Below are positions 18,610 through 26,333 of a stretch of DNA of 64,000 nucleotides, one piece after another (position 1 is the stretch's first letter; every line of letters begins with the position of its first letter). The position numbers were made by a program, and so were the translations under genes. The notes under the pieces are model-generated. The model saw only the letters and a list, made by a program, of their open reading frames with translations. It had not been told where the DNA came from and made no database searches. This stretch comes from CBDFGS01 sp965247255 (GTDB lineage Bacteria > Chloroflexota > Dehalococcoidia > Lucifugimonadales > CAUZJF01), in the NCBI GenBank assembly GCA_965247255.1, contig CBDFGS010000008.1, forward strand, positions 434,001 to 498,000, in the 5' to 3' direction.

Positions 18610-19464
18610 ATGACAAACGCAAGCAACAACGGATCGAAGAAGCCTGCACCGAACGCCGGTACGGGGAACGGGGCGGTAGCCGAGGCGATAGACGGAAAGC
18701 GCGTGCAAACAGCTGCAAACGGCGGACCCGGCGCAGCCGGGTCTGAGCTGGTCGACGGCTGGGATAGCCTTCCGCCAGCCGTGACGCGAGAGCTGGCCAA
18801 GCCGCTGGACGCGAGCCTCGTATCCCAGCGCAGGGGCCGGGCCGGGCGCGACTACGCCTACATCGAAGGGCACACCGTAATCGACCAGGCCAATCGCATC
18901 TTTGGCTTTGGCGGTTGGGGGTTTGACCTCGCCGGAGAGGTGGTCCTGCGCGAGATCGAGAACGTCGATCCTAAGACGGGGGAGGTGCGGCGCACCCGCG
19001 CCTACAGCGCCCCGGTGCGCGTCACCGTGCCCGGCGCGCCTCCGCGCACCGACGTGGGGTTCCACGTCGTCGCCGACGAGACCGGAGAGGGGCACGAGAC
19101 TGCATTCAAGGGCAGTGTAACGGACGGCCTCAAGCGCGCCCTGCGTACTTTCGGTAGCGGCTTTGGAAACTCCCTCTACGGGGACCAGCCCGCCAACGGG
19201 CGCTCAACAAGGCAGGGAAGCGGAGTCGGCTCAGCCGACCTGTCTGCTGACAAGGCAGGCTCACTCGCGCCCTCGTTGAGAGCGACGCTGCTCCACCTCG
19301 GGGCCATGCAGGGCATCGACGAGAGCCGGGTACGAGAGGCCGTCAAGGCGAAGACCGGCAGGGACCTGGACGAGCTGCCCGCGTCGGAGCTGACGCCCCT
19401 GGTGGAGGCCGCGACCAATAAGCTCCACCGGACCGCTGAAGCTGAGAGCAAGGAGGCCGCATGA
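18610..19464 (+). CDS. Rad52/Rad22 family single-strand annealing protein
   Basis: Rad52-type proteins coat single strands and anneal complementary DNA. Phage-like versions act with an exonuclease. The 284-residue product has the family core at about residues 50-195: YIEGHTVIDQANRIFGFGGW, then YSAPVRVTV, a 'TDVGFHV' stretch, and ETAFKGSVTDGLKRALRTFG followed by GNSLYG. The ends are low-complexity. The start MTNASNN at 18610 has AAAAGGAG upstream, unlike the Met at 18562. It is the first gene of the plus-strand recombination operon, and its stop overlaps the next start (ATGA at 19461-19464). Confidence 0.9.
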   Translation: MTNASNNGSKKPAPNAGTGNGAVAEAIDGKRVQTAANGGPGAAGSELVDGWDSLPPAVTRELAKPLDASLVSQRRGRAGRDYAYIEGHTVIDQANRIFGFGGWGFDLAGEVVLREIENVDPKTGEVRRTRAYSAPVRVTVPGAPPRTDVGFHVVADETGEGHETAFKGSVTDGLKRALRTFGSGFGNSLYGDQPANGRSTRQGSGVGSADLSADKAGSLAPSLRATLLHLGAMQGIDESRVREAVKAKTGRDLDELPASELTPLVEAATNKLHRTAEAESKEAA

Positions 19465-19817
19465 GCCCGCCAGGTCAACAACATTCAGCCAGACCCGATA
19501 CAGAACGGGGCCGAGACGACAGAGAGTCCGGCCCCGTCTTCATTCTACGGGCCACCGACCGGGCCGTGCTGGACCAGGTGGAGGAGGCGCTCGCCTCGCT
19601 CTGGTTCTGCATGGCACGGGTCGGCCACACCCGCTTCCAGGAGGAGATCGAGGAGGTCAGCGACGAGTGCTTCGATTCGCGCCGCGCGCCGCTCCACGAG
19701 GTCGTAAGGCGCTCTCATGAGCTCTTCGAGCACGTTCATGCCGAGTACACCGAGGAGATTCAGAAGCGGATCGGACACAAGCTCACGCCGTGCCCGCACT
19801 GCAAAGGGAAGGAGTGA
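19461..19817 (+). CDS. Small protein in the recombination operon, unknown
   Basis: The 118-residue product is coupled to the Rad52 gene by an ATGA overlap, with AAGGAGG ahead. The N-terminal 30 residues are low-complexity and their DNA contains a GGGGCCG/CGGCCCC hairpin (19505-19537). The recognisable part is helical and acidic and ends with HKLTPCPHCKGKE, a half zinc-knuckle (CPHC). The true start could be later, just after the hairpin. No family is recognised. Confidence 0.55.
   Translation: MSPPGQQHSARPDTERGRDDRESGPVFILRATDRAVLDQVEEALASLWFCMARVGHTRFQEEIEEVSDECFDSRRAPLHEVVRRSHELFEHVHAEYTEEIQKRIGHKLTPCPHCKGKE
19505..19537 (+). other. Hairpin at the start of the 118-residue gene
   Basis: ACGGGGCCG (19505-19513) pairs with CGGCCCCGT (19529-19537). 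It belongs to a set of GC-rich hairpins with a similar core spread through this operon. Confidence 0.5.
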
Positions 19818-19821
19818 CGAG

Positions 19822-20124
19822 ATGTACGAGAAACGGACCCTACGAAAGATGAAGCCGGTACAGAGGCGGCTCGCCATCCAGGCCAACGAGATCGAGCGGG
19901 TGCAGCGGCGGCTGAGGAGGCTGGTCGAGGAGGTGGCCGGGGTCGAGCAGGAGGTGCTCCTGTGGGAGGCCGCCGATAGTAATGACCGGGACAATCTGGT
20001 CGGAATGCTCAGGCTGCCCTGCCCGGACTGCGGACAGCCGATCGACCAGTTGGGCGGCCTCTTCTGTCCGCGCTGCACCAGCACCCTCGACCTACTGGCC
20101 TTGTGGAAGGAGGGAGGACGATGA
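19822..20124 (+). CDS. Small zinc-ribbon protein
   Basis: The 100-residue product starts MYEKRTLRKMKPVQ; GGAAGGAG precedes the Met at 19822. A long basic coiled-coil-like helix (residues 12-50) is followed by a zinc ribbon with CPDCGQP and FCPRCTS (two CxxC pairs about 15 apart). Such small ribbons often bind nucleic acid. Its stop overlaps the start of the TSCPD gene. Confidence 0.65.
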   Translation: MYEKRTLRKMKPVQRRLAIQANEIERVQRRLRRLVEEVAGVEQEVLLWEAADSNDRDNLVGMLRLPCPDCGQPIDQLGGLFCPRCTSTLDLLALWKEGGR

Positions 20125-20513
20125 CGACGACAAGAAGCAGGCCGACGACGCTGCCGAGCACGACCACGCGGCTGAGGACCGAGCGGGGCAATCTCTACGT
20201 GACCATCTCGACGGACGAGGACGGCGAGCCGTTCGAGGTCTTTGGCACCCTGGGCAAAGCGGGCAGCTTCGAGGGCGGTGTGACCGAGCTGGCCTGCCGG
20301 CTGGTCTCGCTGCACCTGCGGCGCGGAACTCCGCTGGCCGAGATAGTCGACCAGATCAGGGGCATTCACGAGATGCAGCCCTGGCCGAACCAGTTTGACG
20401 ACGGTACGACCGTGTTCGTCCACGGGCTTGGCGACGCCATCGCGCACGTGCTCAAAGGATTCCTGAAGTCAGAGGAGGAGGTGGAGGCAACCGAAGCGAA
20501 GCTCGCCGCATGA
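20121..20513 (+). CDS. Stand-alone TSCPD-domain protein
   Basis: The 130-residue protein is mostly one TSCPD domain, normally the C-terminal part of adenosylcobalamin-dependent ribonucleotide reductases. The pattern is present: RGNLYVTISTDEDGEPFEVF, LGKAGSFEGGVTELACRLVS, LRRGTPLAEIVDQIRGI. Stand-alone copies occur in phage and plasmid genomes and may act on nucleotide supply or nucleic acid binding. The Met at 20121 is chosen because GGAGG precedes it and it overlaps the previous stop (ATGA). Confidence 0.8.
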   Translation: MTTTRSRPTTLPSTTTRLRTERGNLYVTISTDEDGEPFEVFGTLGKAGSFEGGVTELACRLVSLHLRRGTPLAEIVDQIRGIHEMQPWPNQFDDGTTVFVHGLGDAIAHVLKGFLKSEEEVEATEAKLAA

Positions 20514-20543
20514 GCCGCACGAACAACGGAGAGATCGCAGGCA

Positions 20544-20573
20544 AGCGGGGCTGTCTCATGGGACGGCCCCGCT
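20544..20573 (+). terminator. Intercistronic hairpin before the nuclease gene
   Basis: AGCGGGGCTGTC pairs with GGACGGCCCCGCT across a short loop (20544-20573) and is followed by CTTACGTT. It may be an attenuator or an RNA processing site, as the next gene has its own strong ribosome-binding site. Confidence 0.55.
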
Positions 20574-20599
20574 CTTACGTTAGAAAGGAGGACGAAGCA

Positions 20600-21682
20600 A
20601 TGGAACAGAACGAACAGAACCCACCCCGTAACGGAGTCTACTCGCGCCCTTCGGCGTACTTCGACGATGACGGCACGCTGGTGGTGCGGGCATCCGCAGC
20701 AGCCGGCTGTCGCCGCGCACTGTGGTACGCCGCGACTGAGTGCGAGAGGACGAACCCGCCCACCGACGAGGCGCTGACCGTCATGGAGGCGGGCACCGCC
20801 CTTGAGCCGGTGGTGCTGCGCGCAATGGAGCGCGCCAACTGGGACGTGATCCCCACCGACCCACAGGCCCCTCAGACTGTTGCCTTCCAGATCGCTCCGA
20901 ACCTGAAGGTGACCGGGCACCCCGACGCGACCGGCGTTCTGCCGCTCTTCGGCGGCGACGAGGTGATCGTCGAGGTCAAGACCAGGGGGCCTTCGGCCTA
21001 CCGCCGCTGGCAGGTCCTCGGCGCGGAACGGAGTCACCCCGAATCGGTCGCGCAGCTTGCGCTGTATTCCTACGGGGAATACAGAGAGCCGCGCGACGGG
21101 GTGATCGCAACGATGGACACGGGGAGCAGGGAGTGGGACGTGGAGGTGATTCCAGCCGACCGGGTGGAGGTCGCCCTGGAGAGGGTCAGATCGTGGCTCG
21201 GCGAGCTGGCGGACCACTACACGCTGAACGGCCCCGACCCCGACACGCTGCCGGAGAGGGACTTCCCCGCCGACAGCTGGCAGTGCCGGTCCTGTCCATT
21301 CCTGGACACGTGCCTTCCCGGTAACGCGGGGCTCGCGAGTCAGGTAGAGACAGGCTCCGGCTCCGCTGGAGCTACGGAGTCAGAGAACCGGGTCACAAGA
21401 CAAGATGCACAGGCTGCGGTGGCCAGCTATGAGGCGGCTCAAGAGTCGACCAGGGAGCCGGACCGGGCCAGGCGAGAGGCGCTCGACACCCTGAAGACGT
21501 GGATGCGCCAGCAGGGTCTCACGAAGACGCCCATCGAGGGCCGGGCGAAGGAACGCACCGTCAGCCTGGTCCACTCCCGCCGCTACTCGGTCGACTATAG
21601 GAAGCTGAATGAGGCCCTCGACCCTGAGACCCGAGAAGAGATAGTGACTGAGCACGACTCTGAGTACGTGAGGGTCAGCTAG
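20600..21682 (+). CDS. PD-(D/E)XK nuclease, Cas4/RecB-like
   Basis: The 360-residue protein has the restriction-like nuclease pattern: KVTGHPDATG (catalytic Asp) and VIVEVKTRGP (ExK), then a helix with ESVAQLALYSY of RecB-type motif IV. A Cys-rich stretch CRSCPFLDTC near residue 225, with Cys upstream (AGCRRALWYAA near residue 33), resembles the iron-sulfur ligands of Cas4 nucleases. With Rad52 upstream and SSB downstream it probably supplies the exonuclease of an annealing-type recombination pair. The Met at 20600 follows GAAAGGAGG. There is no CRISPR array in the window, so a Cas role is unlikely. Confidence 0.8.
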   Translation: MEQNEQNPPRNGVYSRPSAYFDDDGTLVVRASAAAGCRRALWYAATECERTNPPTDEALTVMEAGTALEPVVLRAMERANWDVIPTDPQAPQTVAFQIAPNLKVTGHPDATGVLPLFGGDEVIVEVKTRGPSAYRRWQVLGAERSHPESVAQLALYSYGEYREPRDGVIATMDTGSREWDVEVIPADRVEVALERVRSWLGELADHYTLNGPDPDTLPERDFPADSWQCRSCPFLDTCLPGNAGLASQVETGSGSAGATESENRVTRQDAQAAVASYEAAQESTREPDRARREALDTLKTWMRQQGLTKTPIEGRAKERTVSLVHSRRYSVDYRKLNEALDPETREEIVTEHDSEYVRVS

Positions 21683-21685
21683 ACG

Positions 21686-21710
21686 CTCCGTCTCCGAGAG
21701 CCGGACGGAG
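21686..21710 (+). other. Hairpin between nuclease gene and next gene
   Basis: CTCCGTC (21686-21692) pairs with GACGGAG (21704-21710) directly after the nuclease stop codon. No T-run follows. Confidence 0.4.
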
Positions 21711-21777
21711 GCTGGCCCATCCGAGGTTCTCCTCTGCAACGTCCGACCGGAACACTGAAAGCGAAAGGAGTAGGAAG

Positions 21778-22206
21778 ATGAGCAGATTCGTATCGAAGAC
21801 GCTCAGGAAGCTGCCGAGCGCGACCCGCGAGGTCGCCCGGCTCAGCAACGAGATCGCCTCGGCGCAGGTCCGGTTGGCCAACCGGGTATCGAGGCTGGCC
21901 GAGCTTGAGAGAACGGCGGACGCCTCCCTACGGGTGAGGTGCACGAACGGGGCGCACGCAAGTCTTGTGGCCGCCTCGCTGAACTTCGTCAGGTCGCTCG
22001 ACCCGGAGACGTCCGGCAGGGCTAGGACCGCCGCCATCGGACGGCTCAAGGACACGGTAGCGCCCTTCTGTCCCGACACACTGTTCCCCGACGAGGACCA
22101 CGCGCGGGCGGAGCCGGGTGCCGAAGACCCGAACGCTGAGCTCGCCGATCACGTCGCGGATGCTCTCAAGGGAGACGAGGTTCAGGGGGCAGGGGACCGC
22201 AGCTGA
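21778..22206 (+). CDS. Unknown protein in the recombination operon
   Basis: The 142-residue, mainly helical protein has a basic N-terminus (MSRFVSKTLRKLPSATREVA) and an acidic tail. AAAGGAG precedes the start. It lies between the nuclease and SSB genes, so a DNA metabolism role is likely from context only. A degenerate GGGGCC hairpin follows at about 22231-22266. Confidence 0.6.
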   Translation: MSRFVSKTLRKLPSATREVARLSNEIASAQVRLANRVSRLAELERTADASLRVRCTNGAHASLVAASLNFVRSLDPETSGRARTAAIGRLKDTVAPFCPDTLFPDEDHARAEPGAEDPNAELADHVADALKGDEVQGAGDRS

Positions 22207-22310
22207 CCCTCCGACTCCGGAGCGCCCTGGACGGGGCCGATCCCAAGACCGGACGGCGCCGCTTCTATTGGCCGTGACTTCACGGCACATCACACACAAG
22301 GAGAGCTGAA

Positions 22311-22721
22311 ATGGCAAGGACGATAAACAGAGTCGAGCTACTGGGAAGGGTCGGGAAAGAGCCTGAGATGAGGTACACGAGCGGCGGGACCGCCGTCACC
22401 AACCTGAGCCTGGCGACCGACCGGCCCCGCAAGGACGGCGAATCGACGACGGATTGGCATCGGGTGGTCTGCTGGGCGAAGCTGGCCGAAACCATCAATC
22501 AATACGTCGCCAAAGGCGACCGCCTGTACGTGACCGGCCGCCTCGTCTACGACAGCTACGAGGGCGAGGACGGCCAGCGCCGGTACTACACCGAGGTACA
22601 CGCCAGGGACGTGGTGTTCCTGGACTCACGTAACGGCCAGCGCGATACGGAGATCGAGAGCGACGCCGGCGCCCAGCCCTCTCCTAACGGCCAGGAGGAG
22701 GCTATAGCCTCTCCCTTCTGA
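22311..22721 (+). CDS. ssb: Single-stranded DNA-binding protein
   Basis: The 136-residue OB-fold protein has all the SSB landmarks: MARTINRVELLGRVGKEPE, SLATDRP, DWHRVVCWAKLAE, YVAKGDRLYVTGRL, and the end of the OB-fold near VVFLDSR. The C-terminus is short and acidic with the tip ASPF, close to the usual partner-binding DDDIPF type. GGAGAG precedes the Met. It likely works with the Rad52-like protein and nuclease on element DNA rather than as the cell's only SSB. Confidence 0.95.
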   Translation: MARTINRVELLGRVGKEPEMRYTSGGTAVTNLSLATDRPRKDGESTTDWHRVVCWAKLAETINQYVAKGDRLYVTGRLVYDSYEGEDGQRRYYTEVHARDVVFLDSRNGQRDTEIESDAGAQPSPNGQEEAIASPF

Positions 22722-22740
22722 GCCGCATCCAGCACACAGC

Positions 22741-22799
22741 CGTCCGCCTGGGGCGGACGCTCAACGGGGTCACTCCTCTACAGGGGCGGCCCCGCTTTT
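22741..22799 (+). terminator. Two stacked hairpins after ssb
   Basis: CGTCCGCC/GGCGGACG (22741-22759) is followed by CGGGGT/GCCCCG (22765-22794) and then CTTTT, a reasonable rho-independent terminator. The second hairpin shares its GGGG/CCCC core and trailing Ts with the one at 20544-20573. Confidence 0.6.
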
Positions 22800-22834
22800 C
22801 GTTCGTAACCAATCACCTCAAAGGAGACCCCAAA

Positions 22835-23338
22835 ATGACCACTGCCATTCACGAAGAGACGCTGCTGGACGCCCTGCGGAGCAACGTTCAGGTTCTGGGC
22901 GAGCTGGCGATGCGCTACGGGATCGAGACCCAGCCCGGCCGTCCCGCCGAGGACCGTCCGACCATCTCGTCGGCTGAGGACGCGCGGCGGCTTCTGGCCC
23001 CGGAGATGGCCCCGCTTGCACAGGAGCAGGTGCGCGTGCTCCTGCTCGACGTCAGGAACAGGCTCGTCGGCCAGAGGGTGATCTACCAGGGCACCGTTTC
23101 GTCGACGGAGGTGCGGACCGCCGAGGTGCTGCGTCCCGCCGTGAACGAGGCCGTTTCGCGCATCATCGTCGTTCATAACCACCCCAGCGGTGCGGCCGAG
23201 CCCAGCCCGGAGGACGTGGCCCTCACAGGGCGGCTGGTCCAGGCCGCAGAGCTCCTGGGCATCGAGCTATTGGACCACGTCGTGATCGGGGGCGACAGGG
23301 CGGTCAGCCTGAAGGAGCGGGGCCACATGTCCGCCTAG
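22835..23338 (+). CDS. radC: RadC-like JAMM domain protein
   Basis: The 167-residue protein contains the RadC core with a JAMM motif: HNHPSGAAEPSPED (His, His, Ser and Asp at the spacing H-x-H-x7-S-x2-D). VLLLDVRNRLVG and LGIELLDHVVIG frame it. The helix-hairpin-helix N-terminus of chromosomal RadC is missing, as is common in plasmid and phage versions. The role of RadC is uncertain despite its old name. It is the second JAMM protein in this element, besides PRTRC-A. AAAGGAGA precedes the start. Confidence 0.9.
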   Translation: MTTAIHEETLLDALRSNVQVLGELAMRYGIETQPGRPAEDRPTISSAEDARRLLAPEMAPLAQEQVRVLLLDVRNRLVGQRVIYQGTVSSTEVRTAEVLRPAVNEAVSRIIVVHNHPSGAAEPSPEDVALTGRLVQAAELLGIELLDHVVIGGDRAVSLKERGHMSA

Positions 23339-23420
23339 AGGCCGACCACCGGCCACGCGCTCACGTGGAGGGACCGCTCCTCCCGCGCATCACCCACGCC
23401 AACTGAAAAGGAGACAGCCC

Positions 23421-23879
23421 ATGCTTGCAACCGAATACACACTCGACCCTGAAGCCCTGTTCACGATCTCCGCCGGCGGGTTTTCGGCCACCGCCGACGC
23501 CTTCGCCAGAGACGAGGAGGCCGAGACCCTCTGGTTCCTCTCTATGGTGGGCTCCCAGACGGCGCTCAAGGCCATCTGGGCCTGCCTGCTCAAGCAGCCG
23601 CCCGACACCGCCCACCTCATAAGGGGCGTGGAGGGCATGGCGCTCAGTGGGGGTTATGAGCGCTGCGTCATCCCGTACAACACCATCGGGACGTGGACGA
23701 CGAAGATAGGCCGCCTGGCGGTCTCGGGCGGCTGGCACGCGCTCGTCTATACCCGCCTGGCCGAGCACGCCTTCGAGCGGGACGAGTTCCTGCTGCTCTC
23801 GCAGGCGGACGGTAAGTCCGCCAGATACTTCCTTCGTCTTAGCTTTGAAAACGCTGCCTTTTGCCGATTTCATGCGTGA
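23421..23879 (+). CDS. Unknown protein, possibly 3'-truncated
   Basis: The 152-residue product follows AAAAGGAGA. The first 130 residues are compact and protein-like (contains GVEGMALSGGYERCVIPYN and GGWHALVYTRLAEHAFE). The last 20 lie in AT-richer DNA just before the integrase and may be off-frame or foreign. This could be where the element was joined or cut. No family is recognised. Confidence 0.55.
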   Translation: MLATEYTLDPEALFTISAGGFSATADAFARDEEAETLWFLSMVGSQTALKAIWACLLKQPPDTAHLIRGVEGMALSGGYERCVIPYNTIGTWTTKIGRLAVSGGWHALVYTRLAEHAFERDEFLLLSQADGKSARYFLRLSFENAAFCRFHA

Positions 23880-23921
23880 GTCAAATACGATCAAGATTCT
23901 CATAGTTGCTCATAGATTATC

Positions 23922-23950
23922 TTGCCGTCTCATACAATCTCAGTTATAAT
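23922..23950 (+). promoter_or_regulatory. Sigma-70-type promoter for the integrase
   Basis: TTGCCG (23922-23927) and a perfect TATAAT (23945-23950) are separated by 17 bases. The start site would fall just before the G-tract. It lies in an AT-rich island in otherwise GC-rich DNA. Confidence 0.75.
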
Positions 23951-23964
23951 GTGGGGTAGAATGT

Positions 23965-23987
23965 GGGGGGGGGGGGGGGGGGGGGGG
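23965..23987 (+). repeat. Run of 23 G between promoter and integrase start
   Basis: Twenty-three consecutive G residues end four bases before the integrase ATG (23992), occupying the ribosome-binding position. No other purine-rich site is present, so the tract itself may serve as Shine-Dalgarno sequence. Tracts of this length slip readily in replication. They are also error-prone in sequencing, so the exact number is uncertain. Confidence 0.9.
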
Positions 23988-23991
23988 TGAC

Positions 23992-25167
23992 ATGGCCGAG
24001 AATCGCAAGGCTCGTCCGTTGACTGCGGCGCGAGTGAGAACGGAGAAGCGGCCTGGCCGATACCACGACGGTCAGGGGCTTTACCTTCAGGTGGACCCGT
24101 CCGGCGCTCGCAGGTGGCTTCAACGTATTGTGATACGCGGCAAGAGGACTGATCTCGGACTTGGCGGGTGGCCTCTTGTGTCCCTGAACGCTGCGCGTGA
24201 GAAGGCGCTGGAGAACCGCAGAATCGCGCGTGTAGGCGGCGACCCTCGAACGGAGAAGCGAGACGTACCGACCTTCGCTGAGGCTGCCGCTGAGGTCATC
24301 AAGCTCAATCGCCCGACGTGGAAAAACGCAAAGCATGCGGCCCAGTGGAGTTCTACTCTCAGGACATACGTCTTTCCATATTTTGGCTCCAGACTAGTAA
24401 CCGAGGTGTCGGGTTCGGATGTCATGAAGGCCCTAACCCTGATATGGACCGCCAAGCCAGAGACGGCGCGGCGAGTGCGCCAGCGCGTAAGCGCGGTGAT
24501 GAAGTGGGCTATAGCCAATAACTACAGGCCGGATAATCCAGCTGGCGACGCCATCGAGGCCGTGCTTCCCAAGACATCGCGGACCCAGGTGCACCATAAA
24601 GCTCTACACTATGCGGATGTCCCGGCAGCCCTGGACGCCATTAGAGCGTCCACCGCCGGGCCCGCCACCCGGCTGGCCCTGGAATTCGCCGTGCTGACCG
24701 CCGCCCGCTCCGGTGAAGTTCGCGCCGCCAGGCGGGAAGAAGTCTCTCTGGACTCCCGGGTCTGGACCGTTCCGGCGGCGCGGATGAAGGCGGGCAGGGA
24801 GCACCGCGTACCGTTGTCGAGGCGCGCCCTGGACGTCCTGGAAGAGGCGCGCAGCCTGGATGACGGTCCCGGGCTGATTTTCCCCGGACGTTCGGGCAGG
24901 CCGTTGTCGGATATGACTTTCACGGCGTTGCTCCGGCGGCTGAACATCCCCTGCGTTCCCCACGGATTCCGCAGCAGCTTTCGGGACTGGGCGGCTGAGA
25001 AGACAGACGCACCGCACGCAGTTATGGAGGCGGCGCTAGCACACGTAGTGGGAAACTCTACCGAAGCCGCCTATTTTCGCTCTGACCTGTTCGACCGGCG
25101 GAGGACGCTCATGGATCAGTGGGCGGAGTACCTGGCTGAGCCGAGAAGACTGCCGAGTGGAAGATGA
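23992..25167 (+). CDS. int: P4-type tyrosine integrase
   Basis: The 391-residue site-specific recombinase starts with the DUF4102-like domain of P4 integrases (YHDGQGLYLQVDPSGARRWL, then LGLGGWPLVSLNAAREKA). Catalytic landmarks are Arg in TAARSGEVRAA, the box HGFRSSFRDWA (His, Arg), His in LAHVVGN and Tyr in EAAYFRSDL, followed by the typical LMDQWAEYL. These enzymes often insert elements at tRNA ends, but no tRNA gene or att repeat was found here. It stands at the right end of the PRTRC/Rad52 region and probably mobilised it. Confidence 0.93.
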   Translation: MAENRKARPLTAARVRTEKRPGRYHDGQGLYLQVDPSGARRWLQRIVIRGKRTDLGLGGWPLVSLNAAREKALENRRIARVGGDPRTEKRDVPTFAEAAAEVIKLNRPTWKNAKHAAQWSSTLRTYVFPYFGSRLVTEVSGSDVMKALTLIWTAKPETARRVRQRVSAVMKWAIANNYRPDNPAGDAIEAVLPKTSRTQVHHKALHYADVPAALDAIRASTAGPATRLALEFAVLTAARSGEVRAARREEVSLDSRVWTVPAARMKAGREHRVPLSRRALDVLEEARSLDDGPGLIFPGRSGRPLSDMTFTALLRRLNIPCVPHGFRSSFRDWAAEKTDAPHAVMEAALAHVVGNSTEAAYFRSDLFDRRRTLMDQWAEYLAEPRRLPSGR

Positions 25168-25349
25168 TCTACAATCGCCGAATCTCCATTGAGAGGCTGA
25201 ACGGACGGCTCAAGGGCCACCGGAAGCTGAATCATGTTCGTGTTCGGGGGCATCTTAAGGTTAGCGTCCACGCGATGTTGTCCATAATAGTATGTCAGGC
25301 ACAGGCATTGGCGACCGGCACACGTGCATCGGTGCGCAAGGTGGCTTGA
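25164..25349 (+). pseudogene. Transposase C-terminal fragment
   Basis: The reading RISIERLNGRLKGHRKLNHV with VRGHLKVSVHAMLSIIVCQA matches the last part of DDE transposases (Glu in the 'SIERLNGRLK' box). It overlaps the integrase stop by four bases (ATGA), probably by chance of insertion. The first two thirds of the gene are absent. Confidence 0.65.
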
Positions 25350-25425
25350 GGCAGATTCCATATCTAAATCCTTGACAACATCAAGACCATGAATACAATG
25401 GGGGCGTCTGAATTGGCGCCCTTCA

Positions 25426-25650
25426 ATGACGGATTGGGTTTTCGAGACACAAGACCGTGACGACAACACTGTTCGGCTTTCAAGAACCCGCTGGAACGGG
25501 CATATCCTTGTCAAGCATCGCGAAGTAGGCCAATACCTCGCAGAGACACAGGATGTCATACTTTCATCAACCATAGGAACAGTCGATGGCGGAGGCGCCT
25601 ACCATCTCTCTACCCTTGGAGCACCTTTGGGTGCTGAGTCGTTGAAATGA
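25426..25650 (+). pseudogene. N-terminal half of a small nuclease-like protein
   Basis: The plus strand reads DWVFETQDRDDNTVRLSRTR then WNGHILVKHREVGQYLAET, a pattern seen in small toxin-like proteins of the barnase/RelE-like type encoded next to DUF2283 proteins. The sense reading fails near 25620. What looks like the C-terminal half lies on the opposite strand at 25617-25748. Confidence 0.45.
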
Positions 25651-25748
25651 ATCGTGAGTACCGTTCCGGTCTTAGTATCCCCGGTGTCCTCGTATCTAAC
25701 AACTACTTCGAGGTACAGGTTTTTCCATTTCCCGCCAACTGTGATTTG
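25617..25748 (-). pseudogene. Inverted C-terminal half of the same small protein
   Basis: The minus strand reads QITVGGKWKNLYLEVVVRYE then DTGDTKTGTVLTIHFNDSA, with the alternating hydrophobic pattern of two beta strands. It has no start. It begins against the DUF2283 gene and ends in a small inverted repeat (AGCACC/GGTGCT near 25620-25635) shared with the plus-strand half. A local inversion of about 120 bp in one gene would explain both pieces. Confidence 0.45.
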
Positions 25749-25750
25749 AG

Positions 25751-26185
25751 ATGGCTAGTAAAGCCTTAATGGCTAACATCAAGGAATCCAACGAATCCTT
25801 TCTCAGCCGTGCGCGACTAGAAATGCACGACTTTCAATTTGATCATGACGCCGATATTCTCTACGTCGCGATCGGGGAGTCAACTGAGGCTTTTTCTGTG
25901 CCCCTAGAATCAATGGGAGAACAGGTGTATCTGCGTGTAGAAGTAGGTACATTCAAAATTGTTGGCCTCGACATCATGCGCTTTAAGCAAGCCTTTCTTG
26001 CGAACGACCCACATGCCAAGAAAGTATTCGACCCCATTTTTGGTTTCTTCGGCGACTCTGACTGGCGATTTCAAACGGAACCCCGAACAGGTCAAGTTTC
26101 TGTATTTGTGCCTCCAGCCCATGAACCGGCGCAGTACCTTGATGCTTACATTCCAAGGGCAGCCTCCGATTTGGTCCCAGCCTAA
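25751..26185 (+). CDS. DUF2283-like protein
   Basis: The 144-residue protein has a segment typical of DUF2283 (FDHDADILYVAIGESTEAF, then VYLRVEVGTFKIVGLDIM). Such proteins are often found beside small toxin-like genes and may be the antidote, but this is not established. The rest of the protein, including a Pro-rich C-terminus, is not recognised. It follows the broken partner gene. The codon use is AT-richer than in the surroundings. Confidence 0.6.
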   Translation: MASKALMANIKESNESFLSRARLEMHDFQFDHDADILYVAIGESTEAFSVPLESMGEQVYLRVEVGTFKIVGLDIMRFKQAFLANDPHAKKVFDPIFGFFGDSDWRFQTEPRTGQVSVFVPPAHEPAQYLDAYIPRAASDLVPA

Positions 26186-26333
26186 CCATCTCACTCGTCT
26201 GACACGGACCCCGCCTTCGTTCTAGACCTCTTTGATTCCCGTCCACGACCTTGGCCGAATATTGCATAACGCTGAACATGACTGCAAATCGAAAGCCCTA
26301 TAGTAGTGGAGGGAAGTGCAAAACGCAGACTGT

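Noticed and set aside
20600..21682. Cas4 of a CRISPR system
   Set aside because: No cas1, cas2 or array in the window; the context is a Rad52/SSB recombination operon.
23339..25425. tRNA gene or att site beside the integrase
   Set aside because: I looked for a T-arm (GTTCRANYC) with a cloverleaf and for direct repeats flanking the element and found none that I could support.
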